From NCBI RefSeq assembly GCF_000284595.1, contig NC_017671.1:653001-717000 (forward strand): a stretch of DNA of 64,000 nt. The letters run 5' to 3'. Below are positions 19,697-28,416 of the stretch, piece after piece. Source of the stretch: Stenotrophomonas maltophilia D457 (GTDB taxonomy: Bacteria; Pseudomonadota; Gammaproteobacteria; Xanthomonadales; Xanthomonadaceae). The notes beneath the pieces are model-generated. The model saw nothing but the letters and a program-made list of their open reading frames with translations, was not told where the DNA came from and did not search any database. Position 1 is the first letter of the stretch. The number at the start of each line of letters is the position of its first letter. A program made the position numbers and the translations under genes.

Positions 19697-20325
19697 AGCG
19701 GCGCGCCGCGGGCTTCACCCTGGTCGAAGTGATGCTGGCCACCGTGCTGCTGGCCGGCGGCCTGGCACTGGCCTTTGCCAGCGTGCGCTCGGCGATGGCG
19801 GTCAGCCAGCGCGGCGAGCAGAACGCCGCTGAAAGCGAACGCATGCGCGCGGTCGAGTCGTTGCTGCGCAGGCAGCTGGCGGGTGCACTGCGCACCCCGC
19901 TGGAGGCCCCGGACCCCACCCGCGAACCCAACTTCTTCCAGGGCGAGGAGCAACGCATGCTGTTCGCCGCCGACCTGCCCGGTTACCTCGGCCGTGGCGG
20001 CCCCTACCTGCACGCGCTGCAGGTGGACGGACGCGGTGGCCAACAGCGCCTGCTGCTGGACCTCGTGCTGCTGCAGGAAGGCGAGCGCATCGCCGAGAAT
20101 CCGCCGCGCCCGCCGGAGGTGCTGGTGGACAACCTGAAGTCGGTGCAGCTGCGCTATCGCGGCATCGATGCCAGCACCGGGCAGGTGACCGACTGGCTGC
20201 CGCGCTGGGATGACACCCGCCGCCTGCCGATGCTGGTGGAAATCCAGATCGTGCCATCCCGGGGCGCGCCGTGGCCGCCACTGGTGGTGGCGCTGCGTGC
20301 CGGTGGCAGTGGAGGCACGCGATGA
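19693..20325 (+). CDS. xpsJ: Minor pseudopilin XpsJ (GspJ)
   Basis: Tip-complex pseudopilin of 210 residues, starting at ATG 19693 on the ATGA overlap with xpsI. Leader MKRRAAG/FTLVEVMLATVLL has Glu +5. The C-terminal domain, with PRPPEVLVDNLKSVQLRY and DDTRRLPMLVEI, fits GspJ. It overlaps xpsK by four bases. Confidence 0.93.
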   Translation: MKRRAAGFTLVEVMLATVLLAGGLALAFASVRSAMAVSQRGEQNAAESERMRAVESLLRRQLAGALRTPLEAPDPTREPNFFQGEEQRMLFAADLPGYLGRGGPYLHALQVDGRGGQQRLLLDLVLLQEGERIAENPPRPPEVLVDNLKSVQLRYRGIDASTGQVTDWLPRWDDTRRLPMLVEIQIVPSRGAPWPPLVVALRAGGSGGTR

Positions 20326-21185
20326 GCCGTCAGCGCGGGGCGGCATTGGTGCTGGTGCTGTGGCTGATCGCATTGATGACGGCGCTGGTCGGTGCGTTCG
20401 CGCTGAGCGCACGGGTCGAGCACCTGCAGCAGCGCGTGCTGGATGACGATGCACGCGGGCAGGAACGTGCGCGCGCCGGCCTCGAATATGCCCTCCTGCG
20501 CCTGTCAGCCGATCCGCAACGGGCGCCCTGGCGTGCCGATGGCCGTACCTATCGCTGGCAGTTCGACGACGCCAGCATCGAGATCAAGGTGCTGGACGAG
20601 AACGGCAAGATCAACCTGAACCTGGCCGACGCCGCACTGCTGACCGCCTTCCTCAAGGCGCTGGGCGAAGACGATGCACAGGCCCGGCAGTTGGCCGGCG
20701 CCATCATCGACTGGCGCGACGAGGACAGCCTGCTGCAACCGGGCGGTGGCGCCGAAGCGCCGGACTACGCCGCAGCCGGATTGCCCTACGGCCCACGCAA
20801 CAAGCGCTTCGAGACCCTGGGCGAGCTGCAGCGGGTCCTGGGCATGCGCGGACCCCTGTACCGGGCGATGCTGCCGCACCTGACCCTCTACAGCCGCCAG
20901 GCACGGCCGGATCCGCAGTTCGCCAGCGCGCCGGTGCTGACCGCGCTGGGCCTGGATGCGGACAGTGTGATGGCGCAGCGCGCACAGCAGGAGCGTGATG
21001 CAGATTCCGCTGGTGGCACGACAACGCTTGCCAGCAGCAGCGGCACCTATAGTATCGAGTCCGGTGCCATCGACGGCAGTGGACGCAGGTCGGTGGTGCA
21101 GGCAGTGGTACGCAGTGGCTCGGGCGGGGTTCCCGGGCGGACTTACACAGTGCTTCGCTGGGAGCAGGGAATGACAGCAAGATGA
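20322..21185 (+). CDS. xpsK: Minor pseudopilin XpsK (GspK)
   Basis: Largest minor pseudopilin, which caps the pseudopilus with I and J; 287 residues. The cleavage site RQRG/AALVLVLWLIALM lacks Glu +5, which is normal for GspK. DENGKINLNLAD and IDWRDEDSLLQPGGGAE match the GspK helical domain. ATG 20322 overlaps the xpsJ stop, and the gene overlaps xpsL by four bases. Confidence 0.94.
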   Translation: MSRQRGAALVLVLWLIALMTALVGAFALSARVEHLQQRVLDDDARGQERARAGLEYALLRLSADPQRAPWRADGRTYRWQFDDASIEIKVLDENGKINLNLADAALLTAFLKALGEDDAQARQLAGAIIDWRDEDSLLQPGGGAEAPDYAAAGLPYGPRNKRFETLGELQRVLGMRGPLYRAMLPHLTLYSRQARPDPQFASAPVLTALGLDADSVMAQRAQQERDADSAGGTTTLASSSGTYSIESGAIDGSGRRSVVQAVVRSGSGGVPGRTYTVLRWEQGMTAR

Positions 21186-22327
21186 CGGCGTGGCAGGACA
21201 GTCTGCGGCAGGTGCAGGGCCGGATCGGCCCGGGCGCCGGCCGTTTCCTGCGCTGGTGGCGGCAGTCGCTGCTGGCCTGGGTGCCGGTGCGCTGGCAATG
21301 GGCATTGGGCTGGGGCCAGGCACGCCTGCTGCTGCAGCACGAGGGCGACCAGCTGCAGGTCTGGCGTGAAGCCGGCGAACGCCGCGAAGCGGTAGCGCGC
21401 CTGCCGTGGCCGCTGTCGCCGGTGGAGCTGGACCGCGTGCTGGAGCCTCGCCTGCGTACTCTGCCGCGGGTATGGCTGCTGCCGGCGACGGACGTCCTGC
21501 GGCGTAGCCTGCGCCTGCCCGCTGCAGCGGCCGACCGCCTGCGCGCCGTGGTCGGTTTCGAGATCGACCGGCAGACCCCGTTCGAATCATCCCAGGTCAG
21601 TTATGACGTGCGTGAGCTCGGCGCGGGCGGCGAAGGCCAGCTGCAGGTCGAACTGGTGGCGTGGCCATTGCGGCAGCTGGACGCATGGCGCACCAGTGTG
21701 GGCCCATGGGCCGATGCGCTGGCGGGCGTCGATGCCATCGATGCGCAGGGCAACGTGCTGCAGGTGAACCTGCTGCCTCCCGCGCAGCGCCAACTGCGGC
21801 CAGACCCGATGCGACGCTGGAACCTGCTGCTGGCAGTGGCTGCCGTCGTGATGCTGGTACTGGCCGCGGTGCAGCTGCTCGACAACCGCCAGGCCGCCGC
21901 CGATGAGCTGCGTGCACAGGTCGAGCGCAGCGCGCGCAGTGCGCGAGGTGTGGCCAGCGAACGCGCGCAGCTGCAGGCGCTGATCGATGGCGCTGCATTC
22001 CTGGAGAAGCAGCGCAGCCAGCGCGCCGGCACCGTTGAAATCTGGAACGAACTGACCCGGCGCCTGCCGGAAGGTACCTACCTGGAGAAGCTGGCGATCG
22101 AGAACAACAACCTGCAGCTGATCGGCCTGAGCCGCGAGGCGTCGCAGCTGGTGCAGCTGCTGCAGGACGCACCGCAGTGGCGCAAGGTCAACCTGACCGG
22201 GGTGCTGCAGGCCGATGGCGCGGCCAGTGGCCGCGACCGCTTCACCATGACCGCCGAACTGCAGCCGTTGCCGGCCGCCGCACCAACCCCGGAGGCGGCC
22301 GATGCCGATGCCAAGCGCACGCCGTGA
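21182..22327 (+). CDS. xpsL: Type II secretion protein XpsL (GspL)
   Basis: Inner-membrane protein that links the XpsE ATPase to the periplasmic apparatus, 381 residues. A cytoplasmic actin-like domain (1 to about 205) is followed by one membrane segment (WNLLLAVAAVVMLVLAAVQLL, about 211-231), then a periplasmic coiled coil and a ferredoxin-like domain (LTRRLPEGTYLEKLAIENN, about 287-305), resembling PilN/GspL. It overlaps xpsK by four bases and xpsM by 26. Confidence 0.9.
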   Translation: MTAWQDSLRQVQGRIGPGAGRFLRWWRQSLLAWVPVRWQWALGWGQARLLLQHEGDQLQVWREAGERREAVARLPWPLSPVELDRVLEPRLRTLPRVWLLPATDVLRRSLRLPAAAADRLRAVVGFEIDRQTPFESSQVSYDVRELGAGGEGQLQVELVAWPLRQLDAWRTSVGPWADALAGVDAIDAQGNVLQVNLLPPAQRQLRPDPMRRWNLLLAVAAVVMLVLAAVQLLDNRQAAADELRAQVERSARSARGVASERAQLQALIDGAAFLEKQRSQRAGTVEIWNELTRRLPEGTYLEKLAIENNNLQLIGLSREASQLVQLLQDAPQWRKVNLTGVLQADGAASGRDRFTMTAELQPLPAAAPTPEAADADAKRTP

Positions 22328-23015
22328 CCGCTGGCTGGCGCTGGCACTGCTGCTGGCAGTGCTGGGCCTGGCCTATCTGCTGCTGGTGCACCCCTGGTTC
22401 ACCCAGCCGCTGCGCGCGATCGATGCCGATGTCGCCGCCCTGCGCGAACGCGAGTCGCGCGTGCAGGCGCAGCTGCAGCAGCAGCCGCAGATCGAACAGC
22501 GCCTTCGCACTACCCGCGAGGCACTGCAGCAGCGGCCAGGCTTCCTGCGCGAAGCCACTGCCGAAGCTGCCGCCGCTGCATTGGGCGCCCGGCTGCAGGA
22601 TGCGGTGGCGATGGCCAGCCCGGGCAACCGCAGCTGCACCATCAGCAACCGCACGCCGCTGACCGACAACCGACGCGACGCCGAGTTCGTGCGCGTCGCC
22701 ATGCAGGTGCGCCTGCGCTGCGGGGTGGCCGAACTGGCCACCGTGCTGCACAGCCTGGAAACCGGCAGCCCACGCCTGTTCGTCGACAACCTCAACCTGA
22801 TCGCGCAGCGCTTCCAGCAATCACCGAACGAATCGGGGCTGGGCCTGGACGTGTCCTTCGAGCTGGCCGGCTATCTGCTGCCGGGCGCTGCCGCCGATGG
22901 CACGGTTCCGGCGCCCGCTGCGACACCGGCACCGTCCGCGTCGCCGGCCGAGGCCGCACCTGCGCCGCAGCCGGCGCCCCCGTCCGAAGGGCAGGAGGTG
23001 GCCGATGAAGCTTGA
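22302..23015 (+). CDS. xpsM: Type II secretion protein XpsM (GspM)
   Basis: Bitopic inner-membrane partner of XpsL, 237 residues. A short cytoplasmic tail precedes a membrane helix at about 11-30 (WLALALLLAVLGLAYLLLV), a periplasmic coiled coil, and a small globular domain (VRVAMQVRLRCGVAELATVL). The C-terminus is rich in Ala and Pro. The start ATG lies inside the end of xpsL, and the stop lies beyond the start of xpsN. Confidence 0.88.
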   Translation: MPMPSARRDRWLALALLLAVLGLAYLLLVHPWFTQPLRAIDADVAALRERESRVQAQLQQQPQIEQRLRTTREALQQRPGFLREATAEAAAAALGARLQDAVAMASPGNRSCTISNRTPLTDNRRDAEFVRVAMQVRLRCGVAELATVLHSLETGSPRLFVDNLNLIAQRFQQSPNESGLGLDVSFELAGYLLPGAAADGTVPAPAATPAPSASPAEAAPAPQPAPPSEGQEVADEA

Positions 23016-23793
23016 GCAGATCAGCCTGCGTACCGGCTTCCTGCTGGCGCTGGCCGGTTGGGCGGCCGCCGTCTGGCTGGCGACCGGCTTCGGGCTGGGC
23101 AGCCAGCTGCCGGGTGCCGGCGGTGATGCCGACGCCGCGCCATCGCTGCCATCGCTGCCGCCGCTGGCGGCCGAGCGCATGGCCAGCGCCGACAGCTACA
23201 GCGCGATCGGTGAGCGCCCGTTGTTCGCCGAAGACCGCAGGCCGCGGCCTTATCTGCTGGGTGGCAGCGAACCGGCGGCCAGCGCCGCGTTGCGCCTCAC
23301 CGGTGTGCTGCTGACCGGCGATTTCGGCATGGCCACGTTCACCACCGAACAGAACCGCTCGCTGCGCCTGCGCCTCAACGGCGAAGCCGTGGATGGCTGG
23401 CAGCTGGTGGCGCTGCAGCCGCGCCAGGCGACGGTGATCGGCCCCGGTGGCAACCAGGTCCTGGAACTGGCGGTGTTCAACGGCCAGGGCGGTGAGCCGC
23501 CGACGGTGCTGCGCGGTGCCAACGGCGCACCGCCTGCAGGTGCGATCGTGGTGCCGCCCTCGGCGGGCGCTCCGCCGGCGCCGCCACCGCCCGCGGCAAT
23601 CCCATCGCCGTCGCCCGCTGGCAATGCACCAGCGCCTGCGGCGGCCGCTGCAACAACCCCACCGGCCAACAACAACGGTCCCAGTGAAGCGCAGATGCAG
23701 GCCATCCGCGAGCGCATCCAGGCCCGCCGCCGCCAGCTGCAGCAACAGCAGCAACAACCGTCGCCGCCCCCGGGCGATGGCACCAACCGATAG
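23005..23793 (+). CDS. xpsN: Type II secretion protein XpsN (GspN/GspC-like)
   Basis: Bitopic protein of 262 residues that in Xanthomonas interacts with XpsD and takes the place of GspC. ATG 23005 is chosen because it follows AGGAGGTGGCC and opens MKLEQISLRTGFLLAL, a short cytoplasmic stretch and a membrane helix (about 10-33). The periplasmic part has a homology-region-like domain (YSAIGERPLFAEDRRPRPYL, about 70-90). The C-terminal third is Pro/Ala-rich, ending in a Gln-rich stretch of repeated CAG/CAA codons. It overlaps xpsM by 11 bases. Confidence 0.85.
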   Translation: MKLEQISLRTGFLLALAGWAAAVWLATGFGLGSQLPGAGGDADAAPSLPSLPPLAAERMASADSYSAIGERPLFAEDRRPRPYLLGGSEPAASAALRLTGVLLTGDFGMATFTTEQNRSLRLRLNGEAVDGWQLVALQPRQATVIGPGGNQVLELAVFNGQGGEPPTVLRGANGAPPAGAIVVPPSAGAPPAPPPPAAIPSPSPAGNAPAPAAAAATTPPANNNGPSEAQMQAIRERIQARRRQLQQQQQQPSPPPGDGTNR

Positions 23794-23802
23794 AGTGAAT
23801 GC

Positions 23803-26010
23803 ATGAACCTGCGTTTTCTTCCCTGGTCCTTTGCCCTCGCGCTGCTGGTCGGCTGCAGTACGGTGTCCGCGCCGCACGTGCAGCGCAACGGCAATCTGTC
23901 GCCCAGCGCCGACGCCGGCCAGGCGGCCGATGTCGCTGCCGATGCCGCCCGTGAAAGCCAGGGGGCACCGCAGGCGGTGATCCGCCGCGGCACCGGCACC
24001 ATGATCAACCGCGAGGCCGCGCGTGCGCCGGCACCGGCGCTGCACGGTGCCAGTACCGGCGAGGCGACCTTCAACTTCGAAGGCGAATCGCTGCATGCGG
24101 TGGTCAAGGCCATCCTTGGTGACATGCTTGGCCAGAACTACGTGATCGCACCAGGCGTGCAGGGCACGGTCACCCTGGCCACGCCCAAGCCGGTATCGCC
24201 GGCGCAGGCACTGAACCTGCTGGAGATGGTGCTGGGCTGGAACAACGCGCGGATGGTCTACAGCGGTGGGCGCTACAACATCGTCGCCGCCGACCAGGCG
24301 CTGGCCGGCACGGTCGCGCCAAGCACGGCACCCGCGGCCAGCGCGCGCGGCTTCGAAGTCCGCGTGGTCCCGCTGCAGTTCATCTCCGCCACCGAAATGA
24401 AGAAGGTGCTGGAGCCGTACGCGCGCCCCAACGCCATCGTCAACGTGGACAGTGGCCGCAACGTGATCACCCTGGGGGGTACCCGCGCGGAACTGGAAAA
24501 CTACCTGCGCACCGTCGAGATCTTCGACGTCGACTGGTTGTCGGGCATGTCGGTGGGCGTGTTCCCGATCCAGTCGGGCAAGGCCGAGCAGGTCGCGGCC
24601 GACCTGGAAAAGGTGTTCGGCGAAGAGAGCAAGACGCCCAGCGCCGGCATGTTCCGTTTCCTGCCGCTGGAGAATGCCAACGCCGTGTTGGTGATCACGC
24701 CGCAGGTGCGCTACCTGGACCAGATCCAGCAGTGGCTGGATCGCATCGACACCGCTGGTGGCAGCGCCCGCCTGTTCTCCTACGAGCTGCGCTACATCAA
24801 GGCGCGCGACTTGGCCGAGCGCCTCAGCGAGGCCTTCGCCAGCAGTGGCAACCGCGGCGGCTCCAGCCCGGCCTCGCTGGCACCGGGCGCCATTCCGTCG
24901 CAGCTGGGCGGCGACGGCGACCGTGGCATGGACAACAGCAGCAGCAACCTGGGTTCGACGCTGGGCGGAACCAGTGGTAGTGGCAGTGGCAGCAGCAATG
25001 GCAGCCTGAACCTGCCGCAGCGCCAGCCCGGCAACGTCAGTGTCAGCCTGGAAGTGGAGGGCGACCGCGTCGGCGTGTCGGCGGTGGAGGAAACCAACAC
25101 CCTGCTGGTGCGCTCGACGCCGCAGGCGTGGCGCTCGATCCGCGAGGTGATCGAGAAACTGGACGTGATGCCGCTGCAGGTGCACATCGAGGCACAGGTG
25201 GCCGAAGTCGCGCTGACCGGTGACCTGAAGTACGGCGTGAACTGGTTCTTCGACAATGCCGTGGCCGGTCGCGCGCTCACCGGAGCCCTGGCGGGCCTGA
25301 CCCTGCCGCCGGCTGCAGGTGGTTCGTGGAACACCTTCGCCGGCGGCGTCACCGGCAATGACGGTGTGGGCTGGGCCTTCACCGGCCACAACGCGGCCGC
25401 GGTGGTCAGTGCACTGGACAAGGTGACCGACCTGCGCCTGCTGCAGACGCCGTCGGTGTTCGTCCGCAACAACGCCGAGGCCACGCTCAACGTCGGCGAC
25501 AAGGTGCCGATCAACACCACCACGGTGAACACCGGTGTGGGCACCAGCACCTACAGCTCGGTGCAGTACATCGACACCGGCGTGATCCTCAAGGTGCGCC
25601 CGCGCGTGACCCGCGACGGCACCGTGTTCCTGGATATCGTGCAGGAAGTCAGCAGCGCCTCGGACGTGCCGGAGGCCTGCAACCCGACCGAGCGCAACTG
25701 CAACCCGCGCATCTCGACCAAGAAGCTGTCCACCGAAGCGGCGGTGCAGAGCGGTGACACCATCATGCTGGCGGGCCTGATCACCGATTCGGCCACCGAC
25801 GGCAGCAGCGGCATCCCGGGGCTGAGCAGGATTCCGGTGGTCGGTGCGTTGTTCGGGCAGAAGACCCGCACCAGCCGTCGTTCGGAAGTGATCGTGCTGC
25901 TGACCCCGACCATCGTCCGCAACAGCCAGGAATCGCGCAACCTGACCGACGAGTACAGCAAGCGCTTCCGCGCGATGGAGCCGCTGAACCAGCCGCGCGC
26001 GAAGAAGTAA
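23803..26010 (+). CDS. xpsD: Type II secretion outer-membrane secretin XpsD (GspD)
   Basis: Forms the outer-membrane pore of the Xps system; 735 residues. The N-terminus is a lipoprotein signal with lipobox LLVGC and lipidated Cys18, as in Xanthomonas XpsD, which would allow targeting without a separate pilotin. N0 (about 85-160), N1 to N3 domains and a Gly/Ser-rich loop (about 365-405) precede the secretin domain, with VPINTTTVNTG and the terminal GLSRIPVVGALFG signature. Last gene of the operon. Confidence 0.96.
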   Translation: MNLRFLPWSFALALLVGCSTVSAPHVQRNGNLSPSADAGQAADVAADAARESQGAPQAVIRRGTGTMINREAARAPAPALHGASTGEATFNFEGESLHAVVKAILGDMLGQNYVIAPGVQGTVTLATPKPVSPAQALNLLEMVLGWNNARMVYSGGRYNIVAADQALAGTVAPSTAPAASARGFEVRVVPLQFISATEMKKVLEPYARPNAIVNVDSGRNVITLGGTRAELENYLRTVEIFDVDWLSGMSVGVFPIQSGKAEQVAADLEKVFGEESKTPSAGMFRFLPLENANAVLVITPQVRYLDQIQQWLDRIDTAGGSARLFSYELRYIKARDLAERLSEAFASSGNRGGSSPASLAPGAIPSQLGGDGDRGMDNSSSNLGSTLGGTSGSGSGSSNGSLNLPQRQPGNVSVSLEVEGDRVGVSAVEETNTLLVRSTPQAWRSIREVIEKLDVMPLQVHIEAQVAEVALTGDLKYGVNWFFDNAVAGRALTGALAGLTLPPAAGGSWNTFAGGVTGNDGVGWAFTGHNAAAVVSALDKVTDLRLLQTPSVFVRNNAEATLNVGDKVPINTTTVNTGVGTSTYSSVQYIDTGVILKVRPRVTRDGTVFLDIVQEVSSASDVPEACNPTERNCNPRISTKKLSTEAAVQSGDTIMLAGLITDSATDGSSGIPGLSRIPVVGALFGQKTRTSRRSEVIVLLTPTIVRNSQESRNLTDEYSKRFRAMEPLNQPRAKK

Positions 26011-26018
26011 GGGGTTAC

Positions 26019-26216
26019 GGCCGGGCGGCGCCCGGCACCCGCCGAGGCCGGAGCAACGGCAACGGCCAAAGCGAAAGCAACAGCAACAGCAACAGCGGGT
26101 TTACTGAGGGAGGGTGGGTCGGCGTGGGGTGGCAGGACACGCCGTAAACCCGTCCCTGGGGGCTCGATGGCGCCATCCATGGCGCCAACGGTCCTGCCAC
26201 CCCACGCCGACCCACC
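26019..26216 (+). repeat. Composite repeat with perfect 26-bp-arm cruciform, copy C
   Basis: A palindrome at 26020-26036 is followed by an AACGGC/AACAGC hexamer tract (about 26052-26097), then a long hairpin with perfect 26-bp arms at 26113-26138 and 26191-26216. The loop contains the family core ACGCCGTAAACCCGTCCCTG and GGCGCCATCCATGGCGCC. The arrangement mirrors 1420-1605 in inverted order. It lies directly after xpsD and could end or protect that transcript, but it has no T tract. The gap 26011-26627 otherwise holds only the next three repeats. Confidence 0.8.
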
Positions 26217-26240
26217 TCTGACAGACTCCCGCGGCTGTTG

Positions 26241-26264
26241 GTAGGTGTCGACCTTGGTCGACAC
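26241..26264 (+). repeat. SMAG-type palindrome
   Basis: GTAGGTGTCGACC-TT-GGTCGACAC, a GTAG-ended inverted repeat identical in type to half of each unit in the tandem array at 60403-60806. Confidence 0.7.
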
Positions 26265-26319
26265 GGTGGATCCGCGCCATGCGTGGATGACTGTCTGTCA
26301 GATTTCGAAATCAGAAAAT

Positions 26320-26360
26320 GGGGTCAGATCCGTTTTCCTCTGGAAAACGGATCTGACCCC
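26320..26360. repeat. GGGGTC-family hairpin, perfect 19-bp arms
   Basis: GGGGTCAGATCCGTTTTCC, a three-base loop, then its exact complement. It belongs to the family at 49032-49070, 50472-50568 and 55723-56148, but here both arms are identical rather than mismatched in the middle. A small palindrome GATTTCGAAATC sits just before it at 26301-26312. Confidence 0.75.
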
Positions 26361-26370
26361 AGGCTTTGCC

Positions 26371-26496
26371 GACAGATCGCAGAAATCTGTCGAAGGCGGG
26401 GTGGGTCTGGTTGCGGGGGCGTGAGCCGCATGGATGCGGCGACCGAGCTTACATGGACGTACTTGCAGCGTCCCCCGCAACCGGACCCACCCCGCC
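26371..26496 (-). repeat. Long cruciform repeat element, copy D (inverted)
   Basis: Arms at 26395-26419 and 26472-26496 pair over 25 bases with one mismatch. The core is a divergent inverted copy of the family core. The 5' flank repeats the AGATCGCAGAAATCTG palindrome and GAAGGCGGGGTGGGTC of copy B. Downstream, 26510-26580 is a GCTTCGGCTCC-type repeat tract and a palindrome close to the glycosyltransferase start. Confidence 0.7.
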
Positions 26497-26627
26497 ATCC
26501 CACGGATAGCCGGCTTCTGCTGTTGCTTCGGCTTCGGCTCCAGCTCCAGCCTCCGCGGGTGCCGGGTGCAACCCGGCCGATACCCTCCCGGTGCTACGCT
26601 GTGGCCACCGACAACCACGGAGGCGGG

Positions 26628-27479
26628 ATGGGGGCGATCGTGTTGTTGCCGCTGTGCGTGGACGATGCCGCACTCGACCGCTGCCTGGCCGCGCTGGATG
26701 CCGGCACGGCGCCAGGGACCGCGGTCTGGTTGGCCGATGACGCACAGACCGGGCCACGCGCGCAGGCGGTGGTGGAACACTGGCTGGCGCATACGCCGCT
26801 GCAGGCCGAGTACACCCGGCGCGCGCGGCCACTGGGCGAAGTCGCCCATCTGGACGAGATGCTGCGCGCCTGCGATGGCCTGGACGTGGCCGTGCTGGCG
26901 CCGGACAGCGTGCCATCACCCGGCTGGTTGCAGCAGTTGCAGGATGCCTTCGCCCGCGATGCCGCGATCGCCACCGCAACCCCCTGGTGCAATGCCGGCG
27001 AGACCGCCGCGTGGCCACGGCTGGGCGAGATCAATCCCGAGCCGCAGGACCCGGTCCTGCTGGCGCACACCTGCGCGACGCTGCCGACGCTGCACCCGGA
27101 GCTGCCATCGGCGGTCACCCACGCGGTGCTGGTGCGCGGCAACGCGCGCCGTCGCGCCGGCGGCCTGGACGTGGACAGCTACGCTGGCTGGAACGCGGCA
27201 CTGGTCGACCTCAGCCTGCGCATGGCCGGCCTTGGCTGGCGCAACGTGCTGTGCGAGACCGCCTTCGTCAGCCGGGCAGGGGAGGCGGTCAGCCGCGATG
27301 GCGATCTGGAGGCCCTGGCCGCGCGCTGGCCGGCCTGGGTACCGCGGCTGGCCGATTTCCTGATGCGCGACCCGCTGCACGGGCTGCGCGCCGACCTGCA
27401 GCAGCGCATGCGGCAGGCGATAATGCCGAAGGAACAGGGCGACCTGTTCGTCCCGTCAGTGCCGGAGCCACCCGTTTGA
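26628..27479 (+). CDS. Glycosyltransferase family 2-like protein, degenerate
   Basis: 283 residues, ATG 26628 preceded by ACGGAGGCGGG. The chain follows a GT-A layout: a first strand (MGAIVLLPLCVDD), a helix, an ADDAQTG stretch where GT2 enzymes usually have a D-D/S motif, and APDSVPSPGWLQQLQDAF in the position of the metal-binding DxD region. The DxD is therefore weak (PDS), so activity is uncertain. Its stop overlaps the start of the next glycosyltransferase gene, which suggests they act together, probably in lipopolysaccharide or surface glycan assembly. The acceptor cannot be told from sequence. Confidence 0.65.
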   Translation: MGAIVLLPLCVDDAALDRCLAALDAGTAPGTAVWLADDAQTGPRAQAVVEHWLAHTPLQAEYTRRARPLGEVAHLDEMLRACDGLDVAVLAPDSVPSPGWLQQLQDAFARDAAIATATPWCNAGETAAWPRLGEINPEPQDPVLLAHTCATLPTLHPELPSAVTHAVLVRGNARRRAGGLDVDSYAGWNAALVDLSLRMAGLGWRNVLCETAFVSRAGEAVSRDGDLEALAARWPAWVPRLADFLMRDPLHGLRADLQQRMRQAIMPKEQGDLFVPSVPEPPV

Positions 27480-28315
27480 ATGTTGCCATCGCCGCCATCG
27501 TCGTCACTTACCAGAGTGGGAGCACCATCGATGCCTGCCTCTCGCGCCTGCGCCAGGCGCAGGATGTGGCCGAGATCCGGGTGATCGACAATGGTTCGCT
27601 GGATGGCACCCTGGACATCGTGCAGCGGCATGCCAGCCACGATCCACGCGTGCGCTTCGTCGGCAACCCGGACAATCCCGGCTTCGCCGCCGCCAACAAC
27701 CAGGGCGTGGCCGACTCGCACAGCCCGTGGCTGGCCTTCATCAACCCGGACCTGATGGTCGAGCCGGACACGCTGGCCGAACTGCGCTCCCGCGCCGAAG
27801 CGCTGGGCGACTGCCTGCTGGGCGTTGAACAGGTGGACGAGCATGGCCATGCCGACGAGGCGGTGCGCCGCCGCGACCCGGATTTCCTGAGGATGCTGCG
27901 TTCGCCCGGCAAGGGCTCGAAGCTGGCGGTTCCGCGTGAGCCGCACCAGGCACTGCAGCGGGTGCCGGCACTGTCCGGCGCACTGCTGATGATGCCGCGC
28001 GCGCTGTTCGACCGTATCGGTGGCTGGGACGCGGGCTATCGCCTGCACGCCGAGGACCTGGACCTGTGCCGGCGCGCGCGCGAAGCCGGCGCGGTGGTAG
28101 CGATCGCCAACGACCTGCAGGTTACCCATGTGCGCGGTGTCTCCAGCCGCTCGCGGCCGTTCTTCGTGGAATGGCACAAGCACAGGGGGCTGTGGCGCTA
28201 CTTCCAGAAGTTCGAGGCCAGGCAGCGTTCGCTGCCGGTGCGCGCGGCGGTATGGGCTGCGATCTGGGCGCATGCGCTGATGCTGGTGCCGCGCCTGCTG
28301 CGCAGGTCGTTGTAG
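27476..28315 (+). CDS. Glycosyltransferase family 2 (rhamnosyltransferase-like)
   Basis: 279 residues. The only start giving a full GT2 domain is TTG at 27476, overlapping the previous stop (TTGA); the protein begins (M)[17 protein letters not shown] motifs are clear: [10 protein letters not shown] (about 36-45), [14 protein letters not shown] (about 60-73) and [13 protein letters not shown] as the donor/metal site. [13 protein letters not shown] and [16 protein letters not shown] give the acceptor-site ED motif near residue 193. There is a hydrophobic stretch near the C-terminus. It is similar to rhamnosyltransferases of O-antigen pathways, but the sugar is not determinable. The stop codon TAG falls inside a SMAG palindrome. 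Confidence 0.82.
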   Translation: MNVAIAAIVVTYQSGSTIDACLSRLRQAQDVAEIRVIDNGSLDGTLDIVQRHASHDPRVRFVGNPDNPGFAAANNQGVADSHSPWLAFINPDLMVEPDTLAELRSRAEALGDCLLGVEQVDEHGHADEAVRRRDPDFLRMLRSPGKGSKLAVPREPHQALQRVPALSGALLMMPRALFDRIGGWDAGYRLHAEDLDLCRRAREAGAVVAIANDLQVTHVRGVSSRSRPFFVEWHKHRGLWRYFQKFEARQRSLPVRAAVWAAIWAHALMLVPRLLRRSL

Positions 28316-28335
28316 AGCCGAGCCCACGCTCGGCT
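28312..28335 (+). repeat. SMAG palindrome overlapping a stop codon
   Basis: GTAGAGCCGAGC-CCAC-GCTCGGCT. Bases 28313-28315 are the TAG stop of the glycosyltransferase gene, so the element's GTAG end supplies the stop. The same sequence type recurs at 59270, 59344, 62090 and 62136. Confidence 0.8.
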
Positions 28336-28416
28336 GCATGGAAAGGGTCATCCACGCATGGTGTGGCTCCACTCGCCGCGCCCACGGTTCACTCCGCCGG
28401 GCGCATAATCCGCCCC

